Part shown: piece after piece, positions 1 through 6,966 of the stretch
Layout: each line of letters starts with the position of its first letter
Numbering within the stretch: the first letter of the stretch is position 1
Origin: a candidate division CSSED10-310 bacterium
GTDB taxonomy: Bacteria; CSSED10-310; JAFGDC01
DNA length: 9,118 bases
Assembly: GCA_016932295.1 (NCBI GenBank)
Contig: JAFGDC010000537.1
Span: 1-9,118, forward strand
Direction of reading: 5' to 3'
The notes under the pieces: generated by a model
Database searches by the model: none
Seen by the model: the letters and a program-made list of their open reading frames with translations, nothing else
Told to the model about the DNA's origin: nothing
Position numbers and translations under genes: made by a program

Positions 1-1358
1 ACAGCGTTCAGAAGCATCTGCAGGTTGAGAACATGCTGCTGGCGGCAGCGTTCCTCATCCCAGGCCGGATCGTAGGTGAGCACATTCATTTCGTCGCCTT
101 TGAGCACCCGTCGGCCGGCTTCGACTGCCACGGAATTGTTCAAGGTCAGGATCGGCTTGTCCTCCGGAGTCACCGCGGCCACCTCTGCCGCGACTTGACC
201 AAGGTAGCGGATCGGCCCTCCGTTCATGAACGGACCGAGGAATGTCACTCCCTGAGCGGCCACCTGAAAAACGCAGCAGACGATGAATGCGGAGGTGGCA
301 ACCGACCGGAGGCTGCCGGATGGAGATGGTCGGGTCTGGACCCAGGAACCCAGGAGAATCGATACTGGAGGTAAAATGATAACGAGATACCGATAGATGT
401 ATGCAACCTGTGAAGTCATATGGATTGCCACTATGGCCGAAGTGATCACGGCCAGCATGGCGGTCGGTGAATAAGGCGGGCGCAGGCGGGTGATCGTGCG
501 GCGCGGATGAAGACACAACGAGCCCAGGGCGAGAATCGACAGCAGCATGCCGGGAAACCAGCAGCGACTCAACTCAACGAGATTGTCAAGCTTATGGACC
601 ACCTGCCGCGACAGAGTGAATGATTCCTTGAGCAGGTGGTAATCATACAGCCCGAACATGGTCTGTTGGGGGGCGAGAAAGTAGAGGGGCGCTACCAGCA
701 CCGTGATCACCGCAGCGGTCGCCAAGGTGCAGGCCAGGGCATGACGGCGGTATCGCGAGTCCAGGTACAGCATGGCCAGATAACACACCAAGCCCGGCAA
801 TACAGTGATTCGCGTCACCGTGGCCAGGGCCAGGCACAAGGCCGTCGCGACGTGAAACATCCGCCGGTACGGCAGCATCAGGAAAAACGCCGCGGCGGAA
901 ATCAGCACACAGGTCAACCCGTACAGCTTCATGATGGTCAGGTAATAGGCTTGGAAACTATTGAAACACAATAATCCAATGCATACCTTGGCGGCGGTCC
1001 GGCCGCGCCGCCGCGCCGCCGCAACCGCCAATACCACTGCCAGGAATCCAAAAGCCGCCGTCAGTAACCGGCCGGCAAGCAGAGAGGAGCCGATCAGGTG
1101 CTGCGCGGTGCCGTACACCAATGGGTACAACGGTGGCTGCACCCAGAGGAAATCCAGGTAGGGCAGTCGTCCACCCGCCACCAGGGACGGTACCAGATGA
1201 TAATACCCTTCATCCACGTGCATCTCGCCGTAATACGCGTGAAGCAGGTGGTTGCCTGCCATGAACAGGATGCCGCACACCATGAATCCGTGACGACGGA
1301 AGAAGCCCCCCTGAAAATTCCCGCCACCCTCGTGATTCAATTGTTCAATTGCTCTCAT
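1..1358 (-). CDS. GT-C family membrane glycosyltransferase-like protein, copy 2 (incomplete at the left edge)
   Basis: The minus-strand frame is open from an ATG at 1358 to the window edge, about 452 codons; the C-terminus lies outside. Seen: a first hydrophobic segment (about residues 24-42), then a loop with DEGYY (D49, E50) and LPYLDFLWVQPP (about 65-76), then many hydrophobic helices, including one after MKLYGLT (143-149), and a non-membrane tail from about 375. The loop acid pair and the helix pattern are typical of PMT/ArnT-like GT-C enzymes (GT39/GT83 type), which transfer sugars from polyprenyl-phosphate donors at the outer face of the inner membrane. Donor and acceptor cannot be read from the sequence. 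It is a paralogue of the upstream gene: shared blocks are QPP, MKLYGLT/TKLYGLT, TRxTVLP, and DPAWDEERCRQ against TPGWDEATCRR in the tail. The start is supported by AAGGTG upstream; a GTG at 1364 is an alternative. It lies 12 bp after the stop of the upstream gene and in the same frame, so co-transcription is likely. Confident in gene and family, not in substrate. Confidence 0.85.
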   Translation of the reverse strand, partial: MRAIEQLNHEGGGNFQGGFFRRHGFMVCGILFMAGNHLLHAYYGEMHVDEGYYHLVPSLVAGGRLPYLDFLWVQPPLYPLVYGTAQHLIGSSLLAGRLLTAAFGFLAVVLAVAAARRRGRTAAKVCIGLLCFNSFQAYYLTIMKLYGLTCVLISAAAFFLMLPYRRMFHVATALCLALATVTRITVLPGLVCYLAMLYLDSRYRRHALACTLATAAVITVLVAPLYFLAPQQTMFGLYDYHLLKESFTLSRQVVHKLDNLVELSRCWFPGMLLSILALGSLCLHPRRTITRLRPPYSPTAMLAVITSAIVAIHMTSQVAYIYRYLVIILPPVSILLGSWVQTRPSPSGSLRSVATSAFIVCCVFQVAAQGVTFLGPFMNGGPIRYLGQVAAEVAAVTPEDKPILTLNNSVAVEAGRRVLKGDEMNVLTYDPAWDEERCRQQHVLNLQMLLNA

Positions 1359-1370
1359 GCCCACCTTGAG

Positions 1371-2906
1371 CTACCTGAGTCGGGTTTCGATTCGAGGCAG
1401 ATACACTACCAGATCACGATCATAACCGCGGAAATTGACGAACCGGGCGGCTTCCCGATAATGGCTGCCGATATGCTCCCATATCGCCTCCTGTAGTGCG
1501 TTGTCAACGGAGTAAAAACCAGGAAAACCGACAGCGAAACTATCGGCGTAAAGAACAAGGGAACCGGCTTGACGAGTATCGATCATGGTTGTCAACATTT
1601 CGGCATTATAGCAATGAAAGCGCCGACAGGTGGCTTCGTCCCAACCCGGCGTGAAGGTGAACGGCGCACCCTCGAATCCCGGCAGCACGGGTCTTCCGGC
1701 CGCGAAAGCATAGAATGCGTTGGCGGTGATCAATGGACTTTCCGGCGCCGTCCGCGATTGAACGAATGAAGCAGCGTCCTGGATGTTCGCCAACGGCCCC
1801 CGCCCCTCGTGAAACCAAATAAAATCATCGGCCTGACCGGCGAGGCAGCCAATCCCCAACAGACACAGGATCAGTCCGAACCATCGGCGGCGATGCACCC
1901 CCCCCTCCACCGTCTGAATCGCGATGGTGAGGCAGAACAAGGGCATGACCACCGCCTGGTAATCGGCGGAGAACCAGTTGGCGACGACGTGTACCACCGT
2001 AATACCGACCACCGTCAACCAAAGCGACATGCGCAGCCGCACCTCACCGGACCTGGTGTATCGGCGGAACAAGCCAGGCAGTGTCCATTCAACTCTCTTC
2101 CAACCAAACAACCTTCGCAGGAAGAGCACTCCCAAGAGTGCCGAAGGTAGCGCGAAATAGTAGGCAATCTTAAGTAATACTTTACATTTTATCACGAGGG
2201 AATGGTGATGTGGGCCTCCGGTGGCGCTGACATGGATAGCGAACAGGTTGTAATAGAGTTGCGCCGGCGCGGTGATCAGGAAAGGGAGGAAAACTGCCGC
2301 GGTGACCAGGACCGGGATGGCGGCGAGGAGTGCCCGACGCCTTTTGGATAGCGGCATGAGGACCACCAGGAGAAGGTAGGCGGGGATTACCGGTAGTACG
2401 GTCAGCCTGGTGCTCGTTGCCAGGGCTGCACAGCAGCCGGCGGCGGCGGTCGAGGCGAAGGTGCCGCGACCGAGAAGGAAGAAGGTGAGGGCCAGCCAGA
2501 AAGCGGTCAAACCGTAGAGCTTGGTGACGGAGAAGTGATAGAGCTGGAACGGTGAGCAAGCCAGGAGCCAGGTCAGCAGGGCTGCGGCCGGGAGCCCGGC
2601 CGAGTGACGGGCGGCGGCGGCCAGAAGGAGGACTGTTCCCAGGCCGAACAAGGCTGAAACGGTCCGGGCTGCTGCGAGTGAGGTCCCGGAAGCCGCAAAC
2701 ACCACCGAGTACACGTAGGGGAAGACGGGGGGCTGTACGAAGAAGAAATCCCGATATGGCATTTTGCCAGCCAGCACCTGGTGCGCGGCCGAGAGATAGA
2801 AACCCGCATCCAGGAACACGTTGCCGTAGTGGATATAGACGACCAGCTCGGTAGTGATGACGGCGATGCTGCCGGCAAGGATGACGGCGGAGCGCCGGTT
2901 GGTCAT
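1371..2906 (-). CDS. GT-C family membrane glycosyltransferase-like protein, copy 1 (PMT/ArnT-like, 511 aa)
   Basis: Predicted polytopic inner-membrane protein of 511 residues. Seen: a first membrane helix at about 8-26, then the periplasmic-loop motif DAGFY (D33) followed by MPYRDFFFVQPP (49-60). Further hydrophobic segments lie near 81-100, 104-120, 131-146, 168-186, 192-212, 245-265, 293-311, 315-332 and 341-357. A soluble C-terminal part of about 145 residues follows. Loop-1 acid plus roughly 10-12 helices plus a soluble tail is the GT-C/PMT_2 layout; family members use polyprenyl-phosphate sugars to glycosylate lipids, glycans or proteins outside the cytoplasm. The second acid of the usual DE pair is alanine here (A34), while copy 2 keeps DE, so the copies may differ in specificity or activity. 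ATG at 2906 is the first usable start in this frame, but no clear Shine-Dalgarno sequence precedes it. It sits 109 bp after the propeller gene and 12 bp before copy 2, and ends in TAG. A flippase-like or other GT-C role is less likely. Confidence 0.88.
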   Translation of the reverse strand: MTNRRSAVILAGSIAVITTELVVYIHYGNVFLDAGFYLSAAHQVLAGKMPYRDFFFVQPPVFPYVYSVVFAASGTSLAAARTVSALFGLGTVLLLAAAARHSAGLPAAALLTWLLACSPFQLYHFSVTKLYGLTAFWLALTFFLLGRGTFASTAAAGCCAALATSTRLTVLPVIPAYLLLVVLMPLSKRRRALLAAIPVLVTAAVFLPFLITAPAQLYYNLFAIHVSATGGPHHHSLVIKCKVLLKIAYYFALPSALLGVLFLRRLFGWKRVEWTLPGLFRRYTRSGEVRLRMSLWLTVVGITVVHVVANWFSADYQAVVMPLFCLTIAIQTVEGGVHRRRWFGLILCLLGIGCLAGQADDFIWFHEGRGPLANIQDAASFVQSRTAPESPLITANAFYAFAAGRPVLPGFEGAPFTFTPGWDEATCRRFHCYNAEMLTTMIDTRQAGSLVLYADSFAVGFPGFYSVDNALQEAIWEHIGSHYREAARFVNFRGYDRDLVVYLPRIETRLR

Positions 2907-2957
2907 GGGCGACAGGATCGGCCGGCCGCGTTCTGTTCGGAAACGACCGCGATTCTG

Positions 2958-2979
2958 CGCCGGTCTGTTGCTGCCGGCG
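2958..2979 (-). other. GC-only inverted repeat between the propeller and GT-C genes
   Basis: CGCCGG (2958-2963) and CCGGCG (2974-2979) form a perfect 6-bp stem around a 10-nt loop, in the 109-bp gap after the propeller stop. No U-run follows in the leftward direction, so it is not a canonical intrinsic terminator. It could attenuate or stabilise the message between the two genes, or be chance in GC-rich DNA. The rest of the gap shows no convincing promoter. Confidence 0.25.
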
Positions 2980-3015
2980 GACTGGTTTCGTGGATCGCCG
3001 CGGTATGCATCCGTT

Positions 3016-4827
3016 TCACATGGGATTCCCGCATCGGGCCAGGAGTCCCCAAGTGCCGGCCATGTAGATGTGACCGTTATGGATCTGGAGGCCGCGGATG
3101 GTCCGGGAGAAATTCGTGGCGAGCGGCATGACCTGGGAGGTGTCGGGATCGAACAGATACAGGCTTCCCATGGCGCCGGCCAGGAAAAAGGTGCCGGCGT
3201 GGTAGGCGGCGGCGCGGATGGTCACGGGATAGGGGAATCGCACCGGCTCCCAGGATGAGTTCATTCCATAATTCGTACTATAATAGACAGCGCCGTCCTC
3301 TCCGGCGATGAGCAGGCGGCCGTCACCGGCCGATGCGCAGCAGAGCAGTTCCTCGTCGCAGCCGATGTCCTGGCCGACCCAGGTGGTGCCTCCGTCAGAC
3401 GAATAGAACCCGGCGGGTGCGCCGGACAGGGCGAAAACCTTGTCGGCGTCTATGGCCACCAGGTCGTTCACCGGAGCGCGGGTTGCCGGCACGGTAAGGC
3501 TCAGCCAGGAACCGCCGCGATCGTTTGTTCGGCTGATGAACCCCTTGTCTCCATACATGAATCCGGTGGCGGGATCGATAAAATCCAGACCGTTGCAGGC
3601 AGCACATGATGGCGATGACATCTCGAACCAGGTCGAACCGCCGTCGCTGGAATACATGAGCTGGCCGCGAGCTGTGGAGAAGACCGCGTAGCGATTATCG
3701 AGCACGTCCACCGCCGAGATGTCGTCTTCCGACACGGGCGGCAGCCATGACCAGTGCCGTCCGTGATCCTGGCTGCGCAGGAGGATGCCCTTGTCTCCCG
3801 CTGCCAGGCCGAGTCCACCGTTGGACAGGGATAGCGAGCTGAGGTGATACGCGGGGCCGTCTCCGATCGGAGAGAACGTGTCCCCCTGGTTTTCGCTGCG
3901 ATAGGCACAGCCGTACCAACCCACGACTCCTCCCCAACCAGCCTTGCAGAAGGCGACGCTCTGAAATCTGCATGCCTGGGGCGCTTGCAGGCGTTGCCAC
4001 GAGAGACCGCCGTCCGTGGTCCTGAATATCCTGCCGTAACCGGCGATCCATCCTTGCCGCGCATCCAGGAAGAAGATATCGCGCAAGTAGTTGACGGTAG
4101 GTGAATTCATGCCTTCCCAGGAGCGCCCGCCATCCGAGGTGCGGAAAATCATGCCCATGGAGCCGGCGGCGAAGCCGGTTTCATCATCGAGGAAGCAGAG
4201 GGCGTACGCCTGGAATCCGCGGGTGGTGGCGTGTTCCTTCCAGGTTTGCCCTTCATCGTCTGAACGGAGCACCTGGCCGCTGTAACCGGCCGCCACGTAG
4301 GTGCCCCCTGGCAGGGCCACGACATCGCGTAAACCGGCGCCTCCCGCCTGGCGGTGTGTGCAGGTCCATACCTTGCCGCCGTTGTTGGTGATGAATGCGG
4401 TGCCGTCGTCACCCACCGCCACTCCGCGTACTTCATCCTTCATGTAGATTGACGTCAACCTGTCGGCGGCACCGGTTGAGACATCATCCCAACGTCGCCC
4501 GCCGTTGGTCGATCGGTACACCGCGCCGTCGCACCCCACCACCCAGATCGCATCTTCACCGTTCATGCAGATTCCATACAAGCGCTTGTCGCCTGGTGTC
4601 ACACAGCGTTCCCAGGTGTTTCCCCTGTCATGGGTGACCAATACCATGCCATCGTATCCCGCGATCGCCCCATTATCCCCGGAGGGTGAGATTGCCAGCG
4701 CGCGGAAATGGACCGGCCAGGAGAATGGCCTCAGGTCGGCCGGTCGATGCCTGTCCGGCCAGCCACACCCAAAGGATATCCCCAGGATGGCGAGACATAT
4801 GAAATGCAGTATCCGGCATGCTGTCAT
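3016..4827 (-). CDS. Exported Ycf48-like / BNR Asp-box beta-propeller protein, 14 repeats
   Basis: A 603-residue protein when started at ATG 4827. That start gives a signal peptide (R5, hydrophobic core about 6-19, then Cys21) and has GGGAG 10 nt upstream. The longer open frame to 4971 adds an arginine-rich, poorly structured stretch and buries the signal. FGC before Cys21 is a weak lipobox, so it may be a lipoprotein or simply secreted. The body is made of about 41-residue repeats with Asp-boxes (S/T-x-D/N-x-G-x-x-W/F). They start near residues 65, 106, 147, 189, 230, 270, 311, 352, 393, 434, 476 and 517, and two degenerate repeats follow. Fourteen repeats suit two seven-bladed propellers. 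Relatives include the photosystem II assembly factor Ycf48 and many 'photosystem II stability/assembly factor-like' proteins of non-photosynthetic bacteria. Asp-boxes are structural, and no sialidase catalytic set (RIP motif, Tyr/Glu pair) is evident, so enzymatic activity is not claimed. It contains about 17 cysteines, including CAAC at 408-411. It is first in the leftward block with two GT-C genes; a scaffold or assembly role in the envelope is inference. Confidence 0.87.
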   Translation of the reverse strand: MTACRILHFICLAILGISFGCGWPDRHRPADLRPFSWPVHFRALAISPSGDNGAIAGYDGMVLVTHDRGNTWERCVTPGDKRLYGICMNGEDAIWVVGCDGAVYRSTNGGRRWDDVSTGAADRLTSIYMKDEVRGVAVGDDGTAFITNNGGKVWTCTHRQAGGAGLRDVVALPGGTYVAAGYSGQVLRSDDEGQTWKEHATTRGFQAYALCFLDDETGFAAGSMGMIFRTSDGGRSWEGMNSPTVNYLRDIFFLDARQGWIAGYGRIFRTTDGGLSWQRLQAPQACRFQSVAFCKAGWGGVVGWYGCAYRSENQGDTFSPIGDGPAYHLSSLSLSNGGLGLAAGDKGILLRSQDHGRHWSWLPPVSEDDISAVDVLDNRYAVFSTARGQLMYSSDGGSTWFEMSSPSCAACNGLDFIDPATGFMYGDKGFISRTNDRGGSWLSLTVPATRAPVNDLVAIDADKVFALSGAPAGFYSSDGGTTWVGQDIGCDEELLCCASAGDGRLLIAGEDGAVYYSTNYGMNSSWEPVRFPYPVTIRAAAYHAGTFFLAGAMGSLYLFDPDTSQVMPLATNFSRTIRGLQIHNGHIYMAGTWGLLARCGNPM

Positions 4828-4837
4828 AATCAGTTTG

Positions 4838-4842
4838 CTCCC
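4838..4842 (-). promoter_or_regulatory. Ribosome binding site of the propeller gene
   Basis: Reads GGGAG on the minus strand, 10 nt before ATG 4827. It supports this start, which opens directly into a signal peptide, over the longer in-frame start at 4971. Confidence 0.6.
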
Positions 4843-4867
4843 ACTCTGAGCATAAGGGTTATCTGGA

Positions 4868-4896
4868 TTTATACCAACTCGAGGACGGCCAGTCCA
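4868..4896 (-). promoter_or_regulatory. Candidate sigma70-type promoter for the leftward block
   Basis: On the minus strand, TGGACT (4896-4891, 4/6 to the -35 consensus) is followed after 17 bp by TATAAA (4873-4868, 5/6 to the -10 consensus). Transcription would begin near 4861, giving a leader of about 34 nt that contains the ribosome binding site. An overlapping alternative in the same direction is TTGGTA, 17 bp, TATGCT. Both are consensus matches only, and promoter rules of this organism are unknown. Confidence 0.4.
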
Positions 4897-4970
4897 CCCG
4901 ATCATCATGACCGGCCGCCTGCATCCGATGCCGCTCCGGCCGATCCAGCTCCGCCGCCGGTGGAATGCCA

Positions 4971-4984
4971 ATCACCACGGTGAT
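4971..4984. promoter_or_regulatory. 14-bp dyad upstream of the gap promoter
   Basis: ATCACC and GGTGAT form a perfect 6-bp inverted repeat with a 2-bp spacer (AC). It ends 14 bp before the candidate -35 of gap, a normal place for an activator or upstream repressor site. No known regulator motif is recognised. A 6+6 dyad can occur by chance. Confidence 0.3.
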
Positions 4985-4998
4985 GCTGTGGTTTTCAC

Positions 4999-5027
4999 TT
5001 GACTGTATGCATGGTCTATACGATTAT
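4999..5027 (+). promoter_or_regulatory. Candidate sigma70-type promoter of gap-tpiA
   Basis: TTGACT (4999-5004, 5/6) is separated by exactly 17 bp from GATTAT (5022-5027, 4/6). The start would lie near 5034, giving a leader of about 114 nt before the gap start codon. The palindrome at 5037-5053 would lie at the very 5' end of this transcript. Confidence 0.45.
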
Positions 5028-5036
5028 CAGTCCTGC

Positions 5037-5053
5037 TCGGCACCACGTGCCGA
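5037..5053. promoter_or_regulatory. Perfect 17-bp palindrome at the predicted gap transcription start
   Basis: TCGGCAC (5037-5043) and GTGCCGA (5047-5053) are exact inverted copies around CAC. Its position, about +4 to +20 from the candidate promoter, fits a repressor operator that blocks initiation. The same bases would form a 7-bp, three-nucleotide-loop hairpin at the 5' end of the mRNA, which could protect it from decay. The regulator is not known; no transcription factor gene is in the window. Confidence 0.5.
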
Positions 5054-5147
5054 TGTCACAGACAGCGGCAGGGAATGCGGCCGCGTCGCCGGATTTTTCC
5101 GCGCCACGCTGACATTGGGAACAACCATCGATGAAAGGGAGACTGGA

Positions 5148-6179
5148 ATGAGTATAAAAATAGCCATCAATGGATTCGGACGGATTGGACGGCTCGTATT
5201 CAGGGCAATCCTCGAGCAGAGCGACTACGAAGTGGTGGCGATCAACGATTTGACGGATGCGGAAACGCTTGCGCATCTGTTGAAGTATGATTCAGTGCAC
5301 GGCCGTTTTTCCGGACTGGTGACCGTTGACGGCGAGGTAATGGTGGTGAACGGCCGGAGGATTCCCATCAGCGCCCAGAAGGATATCACAAAGCTTGATT
5401 GGAAGGCGTTCAAGAAAGATGGAGACACGCTCATCGTCGTGGAATCCACAGGATTCTACCGTGATCCCGTGATCGCTCGCGAGCATGTCAGGAACGGTGC
5501 CGACAAGGTGATCATTTCCGCTCCCGCCAAGAAGAACAAACCAGATGCCACCATCGTACTGGGTGTCAACGAATCCCATCCCGAGACCGGTTACAGACCC
5601 GAGCACCAGGTGATTTCCAACGCATCCTGTACCACCAACTGCCTTGGACCTATGGTCAAGGTCCTGAATGATGCGTTTGGCATCGTCAAGGGTTTTATGA
5701 CAACGATTCATTCATATACCAACGATCAACGTATCCTTGATCTGCCTCATAGCGACCTGCGGCGCGCACGTGCCGCCGCCCTTTCGCAGATTCCCACCAC
5801 CACCGGCGCCGCCAGCGCCATTGGCAAGGTGCTGCCGGATCTGGCCGGCAAATTGGACGGGATCTCGGTGCGCGTTCCCACGCCAAACGTTTCGCTGGTT
5901 GATCTCGTGGTCGAATTGGCCCGTCCCGCCACCGTGGACCAGATCAAAGCTGCCTGCCGCGCCTATGCGCAGGATGAAGTCACCAGTAGATATATGCTGT
6001 ACACCGAGGAACCGGTGGTATCGTCTGACTTCAATCATGATCCCCACTCCTGCATCGTTGATGGCGAGTTCATCAAGATCATTGAAGGGACCAACCTGGT
6101 CAAGATGCTTGCCTGGTATGATAATGAATGGGCGTATTCCTGCAGGATAGTCGACTTGATCACGCTGATGACGAGGTAA
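5148..6179 (+). CDS. gap: Glyceraldehyde-3-phosphate dehydrogenase, NAD-type
   Basis: Cytoplasmic glycolytic enzyme: oxidises glyceraldehyde 3-phosphate with phosphate and NAD+ to 1,3-bisphosphoglycerate, reversibly. The 343-residue length is normal for a bacterial GAPDH. Seen: the nucleotide-binding GFGRIGR (9-15); Asp34 in INDLTD, the acid that binds the adenosine ribose and favours NAD over NADP; ESTGFY (99-104), where many homologues have ESTGVF; the active-site signature ASCTTNCL (159-166) with catalytic Cys161; His188 in TTIHSYT; the RRARAA block (205-210) and TTTGAA (217-222); and WYDNEWAYS (323-331) near the C-terminus. The HSYTNDQ-LDLPH stretch resembles Bacillus-type GapA. The start at 5148 has AGGGAG 6 nt upstream and begins exactly at the conserved N-terminus. 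The frame stays open upstream to 4965, but that part has no homology. It is followed after 9 bp by tpiA. Regulation is suggested by the palindrome in its leader. Confidence 0.97.
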   Translation: MSIKIAINGFGRIGRLVFRAILEQSDYEVVAINDLTDAETLAHLLKYDSVHGRFSGLVTVDGEVMVVNGRRIPISAQKDITKLDWKAFKKDGDTLIVVESTGFYRDPVIAREHVRNGADKVIISAPAKKNKPDATIVLGVNESHPETGYRPEHQVISNASCTTNCLGPMVKVLNDAFGIVKGFMTTIHSYTNDQRILDLPHSDLRRARAAALSQIPTTTGAASAIGKVLPDLAGKLDGISVRVPTPNVSLVDLVVELARPATVDQIKAACRAYAQDEVTSRYMLYTEEPVVSSDFNHDPHSCIVDGEFIKIIEGTNLVKMLAWYDNEWAYSCRIVDLITLMTR

Positions 6180-6188
6180 CAGGGACCG

Positions 6189-6959
6189 ATGGCTCACCAA
6201 AAACGAAAATTGATCATTGCCGGTAATTGGAAGATGCACATGGGACCAGTCGGTACACGGGCTTTCATCAAAGCCTTCGTACCGATGACGGCGGCCTCGC
6301 CAGAACGGGAACTCATCGTCTTTCCACCTTTTATCTCACTGCCGGCCGCCCTGGAAGCTGCCCGTGGCACTCACCTTCGGATCGGCGCCCAGAACATGCA
6401 TCATGAAGAATCGGGCGCCTATACCGGAGAAATCTCTCCCGTCATGCTGCGCGAGTTGGGATGCACCCACGTTATCCTGGGTCATTCGGAAAGACGGCAT
6501 GTCTTCGGGGAATCCGATGCTTTCATCCACAGGAAAGTGATTGCCGCCCTCGCTCATTCTCTGTCACCGGTGCTTTGTATTGGTGAATTACTGGCGGAGC
6601 GCGAAGCGGGACGGACCATGGAAGTTGTGCAGCGGCAGTTGGACATGGGGCTCGCCGGACTGGACACCGAGCAATTGGGGCAGGTAATCCTGGCCTACGA
6701 ACCGGTATGGGCTATCGGCACCGGAAAAACAGCGACACCGGAGATCGCCCAGGAGGTGCATGCCTTCGTGAGGTGGTATCTGGACAGGTTGTTCGGTCCC
6801 GGCGCTGCCGCGGCCATGTCGATTCTCTATGGCGGCAGCGTGAAGCGGGATAATGCCGCCGGATTGATAGCCCGGGAGGATATTGACGGATTTCTGGTGG
6901 GTGGCGCCAGCCTCAAACCGGAAGATTTCTGCGCCATTGCCGCGGTGGATGCACCCTGA
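6189..6959 (+). CDS. tpiA: Triosephosphate isomerase
   Basis: Cytoplasmic (beta/alpha)8-barrel enzyme that interconverts dihydroxyacetone phosphate and glyceraldehyde 3-phosphate, supplying the substrate of the upstream gap product. At 256 residues it has full family length. Seen: GNWKMH (12-17) with Asn13 and Lys15; GAQNM and EESGAYTGEIS (66-83), the dimer-interface loop; GHSERR (98-103) with catalytic His99; the signature AYEPVWAIGTG (169-179) with catalytic base Glu171 and the flexible phosphate-gripping loop; YGGSV (214-218) and VGGASL (237-242), which bind the phosphate. No key residue is missing. AGGGA lies just 3 nt before ATG, a short spacing, so translation may be partly coupled to gap, whose stop is 9 bp upstream. 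In many bacteria pgk lies between gap and tpiA; it is absent here. Confidence 0.97.
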   Translation: MAHQKRKLIIAGNWKMHMGPVGTRAFIKAFVPMTAASPERELIVFPPFISLPAALEAARGTHLRIGAQNMHHEESGAYTGEISPVMLRELGCTHVILGHSERRHVFGESDAFIHRKVIAALAHSLSPVLCIGELLAEREAGRTMEVVQRQLDMGLAGLDTEQLGQVILAYEPVWAIGTGKTATPEIAQEVHAFVRWYLDRLFGPGAAAAMSILYGGSVKRDNAAGLIAREDIDGFLVGGASLKPEDFCAIAAVDAP

Positions 6960-6966
6960 CCTTTAC

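Larger units (their letters stand above)
4828..5147. other. Divergent intergenic region between the propeller gene and gap
   Basis: This 320-bp stretch separates two divergent start codons. It holds a leftward promoter candidate (4868-4896), a 14-bp dyad (4971-4984), a rightward promoter candidate (4999-5027), a 17-bp palindrome (5037-5053) and ribosome binding sites at both ends. Open frames crossing it are upstream in-frame extensions of the two flanking genes and show no domain. Positions 4897-4970 show nothing specific beyond GC-rich sequence. Confidence 0.6.

Noticed and set aside
55..516. Minus-strand open frame of 153 codons
   Set aside because: It is out of frame with the long GT-C frame that covers 1-1358, which is supported by homology to its neighbour; its translation has no hydrophobic or domain pattern.
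2919..2928. 10-bp palindrome CGGCCGGCCG as an operator
   Set aside because: Low-complexity GC palindrome expected by chance in this base composition; no promoter beside it.
3501..4064. 187-codon minus-strand frame inside the propeller gene
   Set aside because: Shadow of the repeat-rich propeller frame in GC-rich DNA, with no independent start signal.
3016..4827. Sialidase or photosystem II assembly function for the propeller
   Set aside because: Asp-boxes are structural only, no sialidase catalytic residues are apparent, and nothing photosynthetic is in the window.
4828..4971. N-terminal extension of the propeller protein to an ATG at 4971
   Set aside because: It would put 48 arginine- and glycine-rich residues before a good signal peptide; the start at 4827 has a ribosome binding site.
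5078..5098. Attenuator-like GC stem followed by five T in the gap leader
   Set aside because: The stem is only 4 bp (CGGC/GCCG), too weak to call a terminator.
4965..5147. 61-codon extension of gap in the same frame
   Set aside because: Conserved GAPDH sequence begins at 5148 with a good Shine-Dalgarno sequence; the extension covers the promoter and palindrome and shows no homology.
5712..6239. 175-codon minus-strand frame opposite gap
   Set aside because: Antisense to a highly conserved enzyme; a typical shadow frame.
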